Of a DNA stretch of 64,000 bases, positions 1 through 8,433 are shown piece by piece. The notes below the pieces were generated by a model. The model was not told the DNA's origin and made no database searches. It was given only the letters and a program-made list of their open reading frames with translations. The first letter of the stretch is position 1, and each line of letters starts with the position of its first letter. The position numbers and the translations under genes were made by a program. Location of the stretch: positions 62,001 through 126,000 of the forward strand of contig NZ_QNQT01000003.1 in NCBI RefSeq assembly GCF_003362805.1, read 5' to 3'. The stretch comes from Neobacillus piezotolerans. Lineage in GTDB: Bacteria > Bacillota > Bacilli > Bacillales > Cytobacillaceae.

Positions 1-339
1 AATTGGGGCGTCCTTGTCTTCGGGTGACTGGAACTGGTTTACCGAAGCGGACAGATTGCCGATGTTGCCTTCTTCATCGACCCCGTCTTCGTACTCGTGT
101 GCCAGAAGGAACGGCGTGCCGATTCTGACTCTTGGATTTCCTCCGTCAAGCTGGCCATCCACCGCCTGGAATGGCACCCTGAAAAAGTGGTACGCGCCGT
201 TATCGTTGATTTTGTAGTCAAAAAAGCCCTTGTCGTAATCCCAGTTGCCGCCGACACTGTAACCAAGCGGCTTAAGGGTGTCTTCAAGTTCCTTAAAGGA
301 AAAATCCTTTCCTTCAACATTGCTTTTAACAGGAATCAT
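1..339 (-). CDS. yugN: YugN family protein, 3' part beyond window edge
   Basis: The reading frame is open from an ATG at 339 down to base 1, giving 113 codons with no stop, so the C-terminus lies outside the window. A GAGGGGG ribosome binding site sits just upstream of the ATG. The residues around 29-43 (GGNWDYDKGFFDYKI) are typical of the YugN family, a small Bacillus family of unknown function; the family assignment is from memory. It lies downstream of pgi in the same direction, as in B. subtilis, but is separated from it by a three-copy repeat derived from the end of pgi. Function is not inferred. Confidence 0.8.
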   Translation of the reverse strand, partial: MIPVKSNVEGKDFSFKELEDTLKPLGYSVGGNWDYDKGFFDYKINDNGAYHFFRVPFQAVDGQLDGGNPRVRIGTPFLLAHEYEDGVDEEGNIGNLSASVNQFQSPEDKDAPI

Positions 340-363
340 AGCAGCCCCCTCTTTCCTTTTTCA

Positions 364-540
364 TTTTCGTAAAAACAATAAATCAATCCTATTTTAAGTG
401 TTTTTTCCATTCATATTTCCTTTTTCATAAAAACGTTTAACTCAATCCGCATTAAGCGTTTTTTTTAATCTGGTTTTATTTTTTCGTAAAACATTAATTC
501 AATCCTATTTGAGGCGTTTTTCCAGTTCGGCTTTCATTTC
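364..540. repeat. Three-copy degenerate tandem repeat of the pgi 3' end, period about 58 bp
   Basis: Three units can be aligned through TTTTCGTAAAA-like starts at 364, 422 and 481, TCAATCC at 383, 442 and 499, and AAGTG/AAGCG/AGGCG at 396, 454 and 512. The third unit contains the last codons and the stop of pgi, so the other two look like diverged copies of that gene end laid out downstream of it. No coding frame runs through the copies. Confidence 0.75.
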
Positions 541-1854
541 TTCGTACCCCGGTTTGCCAAGGAGCGCGAACATATTGACCTTATAGGCTTCGACTCCGGG
601 CTGGTCGAATGGGTTGACGCCGAGCAGGTAGCCGCTCATGGCGCAAGCTTTTTCGAAGAAGTAAACCATATAACCGAATGTATACTCGTCCATTTGCGGA
701 ATGGAAACGATTAGGTTCGGCACGCCGCCGTCGGTGTGGGCGAGCATCGTGCCTTCAAACGCTTTGTTGTTGACGAAATCGACTGTTTGCCCTGCAAGGT
801 AGTTCAGGCCGTCAAGGTCGTTTGCTTCTTCCTCGATTGTAAGCTCATATCGTGGTTTTTCCACTTTAATGACTGTTTCAAACATATCGCGGCGGCCCTC
901 CTGGATATATTGCCCCAGCGAGTGCAGGTCTGTTGAAAAGTTGGCCGATGACGGGAAAATCCCTTTTTGGTCTTTCCCTTCGCTTTCCCCGAAAAGCTGT
1001 TTCCACCATTCAGAGAAATATTGGAGGCCTGGTTCGTAGTTGATCAGCATTTCGATTGTCTTGCCTTTGTTGTACAAAGCGTTCCTAACCGCAGCATATT
1101 GATAGGCCGGGTTGTCCTCTAGCTCGGATTGGCTGTAATCCTCCATCGCCTGGCGAGCGCCGTTCATCATCGCTTCGATATCGGCCCCGCAGACAGCGAT
1201 TGGCAGCAAACCGACCGCTGTTAAAACGGAGTAGCGGCCGCCGACATCGTCCGGTATGACGAATGTTTCGTAGCCTTCTTCTGTGGCGAGCGTTTTCAGT
1301 GCTCCGCGCGACTTGTCCGTGGTGGCGTAGACCCGCTTCCGCGCTTCAGCTTCCCCGTATTTTTCTACAAGAAGCTTCCGGAACAGGCGGAAGGCGAGGG
1401 CGGGTTCGGTCGTTGTGCCGGATTTCGAGATGACGTTGATGGAGAAGTCCTTGCCTTCGAGCAGGCCGATGATATCGTGCATGTAGGTGGACGAGATGTT
1501 GTTTCCGGCAAAGATGATTTGCGGCGTGCCGCGCTTTTCGGAAGACATCGCGTTATAGAAGCTGTTGCCGAGAAATTCGATCGCGGCGCGGGCGCCTAGG
1601 TAGGAGCCGCCGATGCCAATGACGATTAGGACATCGGAATCGGATTTGATTTTTTCCGCGGCCTTTTGGATCCGGGAGAATTCTTCTTTATCGTAGTTTT
1701 CAGGAAGGTCGATCCACCCGAGATAGTCGCCTCCCGCTCCGGTTTTTTCGTGAAGGGAATGATGGGCGACCTTTACGGCGTCACGCAGGTAGGTGAGTTC
1801 GTGTTCACCAAAGAAGCCGAGCGCTTTCGTGTAATCAAAACGGATATGTGTCAT
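505..1854 (-). CDS. pgi: Glucose-6-phosphate isomerase
   Basis: This 449-residue protein interconverts glucose 6-phosphate and fructose 6-phosphate in the cytoplasm, feeding glycolysis and gluconeogenesis. It matches the Bacillus Pgi along its whole length as I recall it, including [11 protein letters not shown] (about residues 81-91), [11 protein letters not shown] (about 144-154) and the C-terminal [12 protein letters not shown] region that ends in the catalytic lysine area. The start was set at the ATG at 1854 (MTHIRFDY) because GGAGG lies directly upstream; the frame extends 21 codons further but without a good ribosome site. A promoter-like pair precedes it. The end of the gene has been copied downstream (see repeat at 364-540). 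Confidence 0.97.
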   Translation of the reverse strand: MTHIRFDYTKALGFFGEHELTYLRDAVKVAHHSLHEKTGAGGDYLGWIDLPENYDKEEFSRIQKAAEKIKSDSDVLIVIGIGGSYLGARAAIEFLGNSFYNAMSSEKRGTPQIIFAGNNISSTYMHDIIGLLEGKDFSINVISKSGTTTEPALAFRLFRKLLVEKYGEAEARKRVYATTDKSRGALKTLATEEGYETFVIPDDVGGRYSVLTAVGLLPIAVCGADIEAMMNGARQAMEDYSQSELEDNPAYQYAAVRNALYNKGKTIEMLINYEPGLQYFSEWWKQLFGESEGKDQKGIFPSSANFSTDLHSLGQYIQEGRRDMFETVIKVEKPRYELTIEEEANDLDGLNYLAGQTVDFVNNKAFEGTMLAHTDGGVPNLIVSIPQMDEYTFGYMVYFFEKACAMSGYLLGVNPFDQPGVEAYKVNMFALLGKPGYEEMKAELEKRLK

Positions 1855-1888
1855 TTGGGAACCTCCGTGTTTTATTTGTATCATACCC

Positions 1889-1917
1889 ACTTTACCCAAA
1901 GGAAATCGGATAAGCAA
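1889..1917 (-). promoter_or_regulatory. Candidate sigma-A promoter of pgi
   Basis: On the minus strand TTGCTT (1912-1917) is followed after 17 bp by TAAAGT (1889-1894), 35 bp ahead of the pgi start. The -10 matches consensus at four of six positions. Confidence 0.5.
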
Positions 1918-2004
1918 GGATGAGGCTGCAGTGGAAGTGCGGCCACTTTCGGGTATTTTCGAGCGCTTTTTTAAATAGGTGGAAACGAAACAGGCCGTTT
2001 CATG

Positions 2005-2034
2005 AAAAATGGCTGTACCCGTGGGGATACAGCC
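2005..2034 (-). terminator. Terminator after the iron alcohol dehydrogenase gene
   Basis: GGCTGTA and TACAGCC form a stem just after the stop codon at 2041, followed on the minus strand by ATTTTTC. Confidence 0.7.
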
Positions 2035-2040
2035 TTTTGT

Positions 2041-3207
2041 TTATAGAGATGCGCGCAGGATGGAAAGTACATCGTCCTTGTTAAGGGTGACGAATCCGCC
2101 GAATTCGCCGTTGGCTATTGCTTTGTCGGCCATCAGTTCGATTTTGCTGTCGTCGATATCATAATCTGCGAGGCGTGACGGGGCGCCGATGCTTGACCAG
2201 AATTCGCGCAGCTTTTCAATTCCTTCAATGGCCGCTTCTTCATCGGTCTTGCCAGTTGGATCGACGCCGAAAACGCGGACCGCCATTTGCTTGAATCTTG
2301 CCGGATCATTTTTCAGGTTGTGTTTCATCCAGTTCGGGAACAGGATAGCGAGCCCGCCGCCGTGCGGAATATCGTAGACAGCCGAAACGGCGTGTTCGAT
2401 ATTGTGGGTCGCCCAGTCGCCGCGGAAGCCCATGTTAATCATGCCGTTCAGTGCCATTGTGCCGCAAAAAAGCAAGGTTTCACGGTATTCATAGTTTTCA
2501 AGGTCCTCCACAGCTTTTGGCGCTGTTTCCATTACGGTTTGCAGGAGGGTTTCACACATGCGGTCCTGGTAAGGCGTATTCCCCGCCTTGTGGAAATAGT
2601 GCTCGAATGTATGGGACATCATGTCGACAATCCCGTAGATGGTCTGGTCTTTTGGAACCGTAAAGGTATTGACAGGGTCCAAAATTGAGAATTTCGGCAT
2701 TGTATGAGGCGCCGCGCCCCAGCCGTATTTCTCGTTTGTTTCCCAGTTAGTGATGACCGAGCCGGCATTCATTTCCGAGCCAGTCGCGGCAAGCGTCAAT
2801 ACCGTTCCAAACGGAAGGGCATCCTTGACTTCCGCTTTTTTCAAAACAATATCCCAGGCGTCGCCGTCATATTTCGCGCCGGCGGCAATGAGTTTTGTAC
2901 AGTCGATGACCGAGCCGCCACCTACAGCGAGAAGCAGGTCGATCCCTTCTGTTTTGCAAATATCGATTCCTTTTCTGGCCGTTGAGACGCGAGGGTTCGG
3001 TTCGACGCCGGCCAGTTCAAAAACTTCAGCTCCGATTTCCTTCAGAAGCGAGTTGACCTTATCGTACAGGCCGTTTCGTTTAATGCTTCCTCCGCCATAG
3101 ACGAGGAGCACTTTTTTCCCATATTTCGGGACTTCATTTTTCAATTCAGAAAGTTGTCCTTTACCAAAAATCAATCGCACAGGATTGTGGAAAATAAAAT
3201 TATCCAT
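2041..3207 (-). CDS. Iron-containing alcohol dehydrogenase, YugJ/YugK type
   Basis: This 388-residue protein belongs to the group III iron-dependent alcohol dehydrogenases (BdhA/YqhD/YugJ-YugK group), which reduce aldehydes such as butyraldehyde with NAD(P)H. The nucleotide-binding segment [10 protein letters not shown] (about residues 94-103) and the metal-ligand stretches [11 protein letters not shown] (about 195-205) and [16 protein letters not shown] (about 264-279) are visible. The ATG at 3207 is preceded by AAAGGAGGAG; an upstream in-frame start seven codons away overlaps that site and was rejected. B. subtilis carries two adjacent paralogues here (yugJ and yugK); only one is present. 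I cannot say which of the two it corresponds to, so no symbol is given. Confidence 0.9.
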   Translation of the reverse strand: MDNFIFHNPVRLIFGKGQLSELKNEVPKYGKKVLLVYGGGSIKRNGLYDKVNSLLKEIGAEVFELAGVEPNPRVSTARKGIDICKTEGIDLLLAVGGGSVIDCTKLIAAGAKYDGDAWDIVLKKAEVKDALPFGTVLTLAATGSEMNAGSVITNWETNEKYGWGAAPHTMPKFSILDPVNTFTVPKDQTIYGIVDMMSHTFEHYFHKAGNTPYQDRMCETLLQTVMETAPKAVEDLENYEYRETLLFCGTMALNGMINMGFRGDWATHNIEHAVSAVYDIPHGGGLAILFPNWMKHNLKNDPARFKQMAVRVFGVDPTGKTDEEAAIEGIEKLREFWSSIGAPSRLADYDIDDSKIELMADKAIANGEFGGFVTLNKDDVLSILRASL

Positions 3208-3231
3208 GTGTTCTCCTCCTTTACACACATT

Positions 3232-3260
3232 ATTATTTATTATCCTGCCGCGGATTGCAA
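3232..3260 (-). promoter_or_regulatory. Candidate promoter of the alcohol dehydrogenase gene
   Basis: Minus-strand TTGCAA (3255-3260) is followed after 17 bp by AATAAT (3232-3237), close upstream of the ribosome binding site. Confidence 0.45.
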
Positions 3261-3346
3261 AAAGTACGCATGTCTTGTGCCAATGTATGTATAAAATTCC
3301 TTATCGTGTCCACATTAGTAGTGATAACGTTTAAAGGAGGGTAATG

Positions 3347-3580
3347 ATGAGCACGATTCAAAGGATTGCACTTGTCCTAACAATTATTGGCGCTATTAAC
3401 TGGGGCCTTATCGGGTTCTTCCAATTTGATCTGGTCGCTTCCCTATTTGGCGGGCAGGATTCAGCGGTTTCGAGGATTATTTACGGGCTAGTCGGCATTG
3501 CCGGCCTTGTTAACCTTGGCCTCCTGTTTGCACCTAGCCATGAGCGGGAAGAAGCGGCGCAGACAAATCCGACAAGATAA
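3347..3580 (+). CDS. yuzA: Small membrane protein, DUF378 (YuzA)
   Basis: A 77-residue protein with two predicted membrane segments (about residues 5-30 and 40-62) and the DUF378 signature AINWGLIGFFQFDLV near the start. The function of DUF378 proteins is unknown. Two consecutive ATG codons are available; the second, at 3347, sits six bases after AAAGGAGG and is preferred over 3344. It is transcribed away from the alcohol dehydrogenase and towards the glutamate dehydrogenase, with a shared terminator between the two. Confidence 0.85.
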   Translation: MSTIQRIALVLTIIGAINWGLIGFFQFDLVASLFGGQDSAVSRIIYGLVGIAGLVNLGLLFAPSHEREEAAQTNPTR

Positions 3581-3614
3581 TAGCCGGATTGAAGCGCAAA
3601 TTGAAATTCGCACT

Positions 3615-3650
3615 AAAAATCCCCGCGGCATTCCGCGGGGATTTTCTTTT
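3615..3650. terminator. Bidirectional terminator between yuzA and the glutamate dehydrogenase gene
   Basis: AAAATCCCCGCGG and CCGCGGGGATTTT form a long perfect stem with T runs on both strands. Confidence 0.9.
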
Positions 3651-3654
3651 ACAG

Positions 3655-4881
3655 TTAAACCCAGCCCCTTTTAATCGAGGCTTCGGCCATTTTTTGGGCG
3701 CCTGCCATATAGGCGGCCAGGCGCATATTGATCCGCCTCGCTTTTGCGGAGCTAAAAATCGCGCTGAACGCTTCAGTCATTTTAAACTGAAGTTTTGCTT
3801 CAATATCCTCAAGCGGCCAATACATCCCCTGCTTGTTCTGGACCCACTCAAAGTAAGAAACCAAAATCCCGCCCAACCCCGCGAGGACATCTGGGACAAC
3901 AAGGACTCCCATTCCGTCGAGGATTTTTGCGGCTTCAAGGGTCACGGGCCCACCCGCGGCTTCAACAATGATTGAAGCTTTGATATTGTGGGCGTTTTCG
4001 ACGGTAATCTGGCCGGAAACAGCGGCAGGTACGAGGATATCGCACTCCTGCTCTAGCATTTCCTCGTTCGTAATCGTACCTTCGAATAGGGATGTTACCG
4101 TTCCAAAACTGTCGCGCCGGTTCAGCATATACTCGACAGGAAGGCCATCCGGGTCATAAAGCGCGCCATAGGCATCCGATATCCCAACGACAATCGCGCC
4201 TGCGTCATGCAGGTATTTGGCGAGGTAGCTTCCCGCGTTACCAAACCCTTGAATGATCACCTTCGAGCCTTTTATCCCTAATCGTTTCTTTTTGGCAGCC
4301 TCCTCGACGCAAATGGCCAACCCGAGCGCGCTGGCTTTCTCCCTGCCTTCGGATCCTCCAAGGGAAAGCGGTTTTCCTGAAATAAAACCGGGTGAATCAT
4401 AGTTTTTCAGCTTGTTGTATTCATCCATCATCCAGGCCATGATTTGCGAGTTGGTGAACACGTCGGGGCCAAGGATATCCTTTGCGGGTCCGACGATTTG
4501 TGATATCGCCCTGACATATCCACGGCTCAGGCGTTCAAGCTCCCCAAGGCTGAGCCTTCTTGGGTCGCAGGCGATTCCCCCTTTGCCGCCCCCAAAAGGG
4601 AGATCGGCAATCCCGCATTTCAGCGCCGCCCAAAGGGAAAGGGCTTTAACCGTTTCGGCATCCACATCGGGGTGGAACCGGACGCCGCCTTTTATCGGCC
4701 CCGCCGCATCGTTATGGTGCGCCCGATAGCCGGTGAACACTTTAACGGATTGGTCGTCCATTCTGACGGGGATGCGAACCTCTAGCATCCGGGACGGTTC
4801 TTTTAACAGTTCATACACTTGATCTTTGTAGCCCAGTTTCCCAAGCGCTTCCTTCATCAAAATCTGCGTGGATTCGAGCAT
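3655..4881 (-). CDS. Glutamate dehydrogenase (RocG/GudB-like, divergent)
   Basis: The 408-residue protein is a Glu/Leu/Phe/Val dehydrogenase close to the Bacillus NAD-dependent RocG/GudB enzymes, which deaminate glutamate to 2-oxoglutarate. Visible elements are the lysine-rich site PFGGGKGG (about 96-103), the aspartate in GPDVFTNSQIMAWM, the Rossmann loop GFGNAGSYL and VSYFEW near the C-terminus. Several normally invariant positions differ: AGGPVT replaces ANGPTT, AGLGGILVSYFEW replaces A(N/S)AGGVTVSYFEW, and LGPDV replaces PAPDV. The ATG at 4881 was chosen because AAGGAG lies nine bases upstream; a start ten codons earlier lacks a site. It follows rocD by 83 bp, suggesting cotranscription and a role in ornithine/arginine catabolism. 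Confidence 0.88.
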   Translation of the reverse strand: MLESTQILMKEALGKLGYKDQVYELLKEPSRMLEVRIPVRMDDQSVKVFTGYRAHHNDAAGPIKGGVRFHPDVDAETVKALSLWAALKCGIADLPFGGGKGGIACDPRRLSLGELERLSRGYVRAISQIVGPAKDILGPDVFTNSQIMAWMMDEYNKLKNYDSPGFISGKPLSLGGSEGREKASALGLAICVEEAAKKKRLGIKGSKVIIQGFGNAGSYLAKYLHDAGAIVVGISDAYGALYDPDGLPVEYMLNRRDSFGTVTSLFEGTITNEEMLEQECDILVPAAVSGQITVENAHNIKASIIVEAAGGPVTLEAAKILDGMGVLVVPDVLAGLGGILVSYFEWVQNKQGMYWPLEDIEAKLQFKMTEAFSAIFSSAKARRINMRLAAYMAGAQKMAEASIKRGWV

Positions 4882-4964
4882 GTGGCGATTCTCCTTGGAG
4901 GCGGATGCCAATATACAGCCTATTTTATTCGGGTAAAACGAAAAAGCGAACTTTCAATCCGCAA

Positions 4965-6170
4965 TTATTCTTTTTCAAGCACCTTTTTAATCCGTTCGAT
5001 CGCCCAATCAAGCTCCTCCTTCGAAATGACAAGCGGCGGGGCGAAACGGATGACAGTATCGTGCGTTTCTTTGCAAAGAAGGCCTTCTTCCTTAAGTTGT
5101 TCGCAATACTTCCGGGCAGGTTCAGTCAGTTCAACTCCAATGAACAGGCCGCGGCCGCGAACTCCTTTAATTCGGGGATTTGTTATTCCTTTCAATTTTC
5201 CCATGAAATATTCGCCGAGTTCGAGTGACCTGTCCGCGAGTTTTTCTTCAATCAGGACATCAAGTGCCGCGATCGACACCGCGCAGGCCATTGGGTTCCC
5301 GCCGAATGTGGAACCATGGGATCCGGGATTGAACACGCCAAGGATGTCTTTGTCCGCCACTACGCAGGAAATCGGGAAGACGCCGCCTCCGAGCGCTTTT
5401 CCAAGGATGTACATATCCGGTTCGAAGCCTTCCCATTCACAGGCGAACATTTTTCCGGAGCGCGCTAGTCCTGCCTGGATTTCGTCCGCAATGAACAGGA
5501 CATTATGTTCCTTGCAGAGTTCGTATGCCTTTTTCAAATACCCTTCCGGCGGGATGATGATGCCGGCCTCGCCTTGGATCGGTTCGATCAGGAACGCGGC
5601 GGTATTTGGCGTGATTGCTTCTTTCAGCGCATTAAGATCGCCGTACGGGACGAGCTTGATGCCCGGAAGCATCGGGCCGAACCCTTTCTTATACTCCTCT
5701 TCTGATGAGAGTGAAACCGCTGTCATCGTGCGGCCATGGAAGTTTCCGACACAGCCGATGATTTCTGCTTGGTTTTCTTCAACGCCTTTTTCAAAATAAG
5801 CCCATCGCCTCGCTGCCTTTACAGCGGTTTCAACCGCTTCGGCGCCGGTGTTCATGGGGAGGGCCATGCCTTTATTCGTAAGCTTGCAAATCTTTTCATA
5901 CCAAGGGCCAAGCTGGTCGTTGTGGAAAGCCCGCGAGGTAAGCGTTACTCGGTCCGCCTGGTCCTTCAGCGCCTGGATGATTTTTGGATGGCGGTGGCCC
6001 TGATTCACAGCGGAATAGGCGCTCAGCATATCCATGTATTTATTGCCTTCTGGATCCTCGACCCAAACACCTTCAGCTTTTGAGATGACAATTGGCAGCG
6101 GATGATAGTTGCGCGCGCCGAATTTTTCTGTCTGTTCGATTACATCCTTTGTTTTTGCCATATGTACCAT
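4965..6170 (-). CDS. rocD: Ornithine aminotransferase
   Basis: A 401-residue class III pyridoxal-phosphate aminotransferase that converts ornithine and 2-oxoglutarate to glutamate semialdehyde and glutamate in the cytoplasm. Typical features are [15 protein letters not shown] (cofactor phosphate region), the FHGRT motif, [12 protein letters not shown] and the Schiff-base lysine in [17 protein letters not shown] six bases before the ATG at 6170 supports the MVHMAKTK start over the internal ATG. It heads a probable two-gene unit with the downstream glutamate dehydrogenase, that is, the first and last enzymes of the route from ornithine to 2-oxoglutarate. Confidence 0.95.
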   Translation of the reverse strand: MVHMAKTKDVIEQTEKFGARNYHPLPIVISKAEGVWVEDPEGNKYMDMLSAYSAVNQGHRHPKIIQALKDQADRVTLTSRAFHNDQLGPWYEKICKLTNKGMALPMNTGAEAVETAVKAARRWAYFEKGVEENQAEIIGCVGNFHGRTMTAVSLSSEEEYKKGFGPMLPGIKLVPYGDLNALKEAITPNTAAFLIEPIQGEAGIIIPPEGYLKKAYELCKEHNVLFIADEIQAGLARSGKMFACEWEGFEPDMYILGKALGGGVFPISCVVADKDILGVFNPGSHGSTFGGNPMACAVSIAALDVLIEEKLADRSLELGEYFMGKLKGITNPRIKGVRGRGLFIGVELTEPARKYCEQLKEEGLLCKETHDTVIRFAPPLVISKEELDWAIERIKKVLEKE

Positions 6171-6303
6171 TTAATTCCCCTCCATTTTTAAAGAGACGCC
6201 GTCCCCCGTTTACTTAAACTGAATCAAAACTGCTATCTCTATTGTACATAAGAAGCAGCCAGTAATAAAACATTTATATAAAGCCTTTTTTTTGGCGGAA
6301 CAG

Positions 6304-6338
6304 TAAAAGGCCCGCTCCTATGCGGGAGCAGGCCTTTT
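6304..6338 (-). terminator. Terminator of yugI
   Basis: AAAAGGCCTGCTCCC pairs with GGAGCGGGCCTTTT (minus strand), ending in a T run, directly after the yugI stop codon. Confidence 0.9.
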
Positions 6339-6343
6339 CTCGA

Positions 6344-6739
6344 TTACTTATTGATTTCTTCCTGCTGGGACTGGTCAATCCATTCCTGCAGTTTTTCCTT
6401 TAATGTGTTAAAGCCCTGCTGCTGTTCGGCTTCAGGCAGGATGACCGCTGGCTGGCGTTTTTGGCGCGGCTTGCGCGTTTTTGCCTGCTGCGGCGCTTCT
6501 TCGGTTGCCCGGATGGAAAGGCTGACTTTGCCTGCTTCTTCATCAACAGTCAGAACCTTGACCTTTACTTCATCCCCAACTTTTAAAAACTCGTTAATAT
6601 CCTTGACATATCCGTGCGTGATTTCAGAAATATGGACAAGCCCCTGTGTATTCCCGTCAAGCGCGACGAAAGCGCCGTATGGCTGGATGCCCGTCACCTT
6701 TCCGGTCAGGACGCTGCCTGTTTCGATTTTCTCCGACAT
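6344..6739 (-). CDS. yugI: General stress protein 13, S1 RNA-binding domain (YugI)
   Basis: This 131-residue protein has an S1 domain over residues 7-75 (GKVTGIQPYGAFVAL, GLVHISEI, VGDEVKVKVL) and a basic, glutamine-rich tail. It matches YugI, known as general stress protein 13, which is thought to bind RNA or ribosomes. The ATG at 6739 is used because TAGGAG lies upstream; the frame is open 21 codons further but that extension covers the promoter. It is monocistronic, with a near-consensus sigma-A promoter and its own terminator. Confidence 0.9.
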   Translation of the reverse strand: MSEKIETGSVLTGKVTGIQPYGAFVALDGNTQGLVHISEITHGYVKDINEFLKVGDEVKVKVLTVDEEAGKVSLSIRATEEAPQQAKTRKPRQKRQPAVILPEAEQQQGFNTLKEKLQEWIDQSQQEEINK

Positions 6740-6790
6740 ATAAACACTCCTAAGTTTTGTAAATTTTATCCCATTTATACGCAATAAAAA

Positions 6791-6819
6791 ATTATAACAC
6801 AACCGGCTGATTAAATCAA
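6791..6819 (-). promoter_or_regulatory. Sigma-A promoter of yugI
   Basis: Minus-strand TTGATT (6814-6819), a 17-bp spacer and a perfect TATAAT (6791-6796). Confidence 0.85.
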
Positions 6820-7073
6820 AAGGCTATAAAAGCCATTTCCATTACCCGTATTCCACGGAACCCCGCCGAATAAACGCTATATCCCCCTCCGCTTGCTAGA
6901 GGGTATGGCGCGAGGCCGAAAAAAAGCATTCAGCCAGGCTTGCAAAAAAGGCGATTCAAGTCATGAAAGCGGAATCCGAGCGCGTCCGTTTATTTTTGGG
7001 GAGAATCATGCAAAAATGAGGGTATGGTAATAAATATACTTAAATAGATCCTATACGACAGAGGGAGGGCCTA
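6820..7073. other. Intergenic region between yugI and yugF
   Basis: Divergent spacer. It contains the upstream flank of the yugI promoter and a short GGCTATAAAAGCC dyad. A 41-codon frame at 6905-7030 was considered and not accepted. No clear promoter for yugF could be fixed. Confidence 0.5.
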
Positions 7074-7913
7074 ATGAGCCACACAGCAGAAGCAACAATT
7101 AAAGAGATAAATGGAATCAGCGTTTATTATGAATGGCACCCGTCCAGCCCTGGGGCGAAAACGGTGGTCCTGCTGCACGGGTTCCTGTCGTCCACTTTCA
7201 GTTTCAGGAAGCTCGTCCCGCTCCTTTGCAAGGATTATAACGTCCTGAACATCGATGTTCCCCCATTTGGAAAAAGCGGCAAGACAAAGAAGTTTTTATA
7301 TTCCTATAAAAATATCGCCGCGACGATGATCGCCCTTCTCGATGAGCTTGGAATAAAAAATCCGGTGCTGGCGGGCCACTCGATGGGAGGCCAGTACGTC
7401 CTGAATATGATTGCGCTCCAGCCCCATTTAGCCACAAAGGCGGTCCTTTTTTGCAGTTCAAGCTATCTGGAGCCTCCGGGCAGGCTTCTATCGTTTGGCA
7501 GCCAGCTTCCGTTCTTCCATCTGGCGGTCAAGCGCTGGCTTGTCAGGTCGGGAGGGGTCAAAAAGAATTTAAAGCTCGTCGTCCATGACCAGTCACTGAT
7601 AGATGAAGACATGCTAAGGGGCTACATGCAGCCATTTTTGGACAAGCAGATGTTCCATGGCCTAGGAAGGCTGATCCACGACCGCGAAGGCGAGCTGCGT
7701 CCGGAAGCGCTCCATAAAATCATAACGCCCTGCCTGCTGATTTGGGGAGAGCATGACCGGGTCGTACCGCTTGCCGTCGGAAATAGGCTGCATGGCGACT
7801 TGAAAAATTCGGAGCTTGTCGTACTTGAAAATACCGGCCATCTCGTACCTGAAGAACGTCCGGAAGAGGTCTGCCGGCTAATGAAGGAGTTTATTGAAAG
7901 ACAGGAACCTTAA
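7074..7913 (+). CDS. yugF: Alpha/beta hydrolase (YugF)
   Basis: A 279-residue cytoplasmic alpha/beta-fold hydrolase. The oxyanion motif HGFLSS is at about residue 35, the nucleophile elbow GHSMGG at about 101-106, the catalytic aspartate in GEHDRVVP near 230 and the histidine in TGHLVPEE near 259, so the triad is complete. The substrate is unknown. The start follows GAGGGAGGG. The neighbours yugE and patB are the same as in B. subtilis. A strong terminator follows about 90 bp downstream. Confidence 0.9.
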   Translation: MSHTAEATIKEINGISVYYEWHPSSPGAKTVVLLHGFLSSTFSFRKLVPLLCKDYNVLNIDVPPFGKSGKTKKFLYSYKNIAATMIALLDELGIKNPVLAGHSMGGQYVLNMIALQPHLATKAVLFCSSSYLEPPGRLLSFGSQLPFFHLAVKRWLVRSGGVKKNLKLVVHDQSLIDEDMLRGYMQPFLDKQMFHGLGRLIHDREGELRPEALHKIITPCLLIWGEHDRVVPLAVGNRLHGDLKNSELVVLENTGHLVPEERPEEVCRLMKEFIERQEP

Positions 7914-8001
7914 ACAGCCGTGGCGGGGATGCTGGAAACGCGGACGGCCGCGCACCTGTCAGGGAGCGTATGGCCTTTATCCAGCAAGTTAAACGGACCT
8001 A

Positions 8002-8042
8002 AAAAACAGCGGCCATCTCGAATTGAGTCAGCCGCTGTTTTC
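8002..8042 (+). terminator. Terminator after yugF
   Basis: AAAACAGCGGC pairs with GCCGCTGTTTT around an 18-base loop; it can also serve the minus strand. Confidence 0.75.
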
Positions 8043-8093
8043 ATAATGGGATTGGCCCCCTAAAACACGCCAGGGCAATGAAAATCCGCTTTT

Positions 8094-8354
8094 CTAAAGC
8101 GCGCAGGAACTTTCATTTTTGATGGAAAGAAGCTTTTTCGCCACGATTATACAATTTTCGAAAGGAATTAACTCCTCGAAGGAGAACTCATATATAGACT
8201 GCAGCCGTTCCGCAAGCTTCATCTCGTCGCTTAGCATATGCACAGCCTGTATGGCGTCGGCTATTTCCGTATCATAAGAACCGCCGCCAATATGGAACGG
8301 ATCCCATTCATTCAGCTCGTCCGCCAGAAGAAGATTCATCATTGCTGTTTCCAT
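8094..8354 (-). CDS. yugE: DUF1871 protein (YugE)
   Basis: An 86-residue acidic, helical protein. The segments LNEWDPF, DAIQAVH and FEELIPFENC match YugE of the DUF1871 family, for which a structure but no function is known to me. The ribosome binding site (GGGTGA) is modest, and ATG codons six and seven could also be used. It diverges from patB, with under 80 bp between the two starts. Confidence 0.8.
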   Translation of the reverse strand: METAMMNLLLADELNEWDPFHIGGGSYDTEIADAIQAVHMLSDEMKLAERLQSIYEFSFEELIPFENCIIVAKKLLSIKNESSCAL

Positions 8355-8433
8355 GCAATCACCCGCAATTCTTTAATTCTCTTTAGTTTATCACAAATGA
8401 AATTTTTAAAAATCATGTCTACGGGGGTCTATC

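Noticed and set aside
2189-3100. Several plus-strand frames inside the alcohol dehydrogenase gene
   Set aside because: Antisense shadows of a well-conserved gene.
6905-7030. 41-codon frame between yugI and yugF
   Set aside because: The AGAGGGT touches the ATG, leaving no spacing, and no family resemblance was seen.
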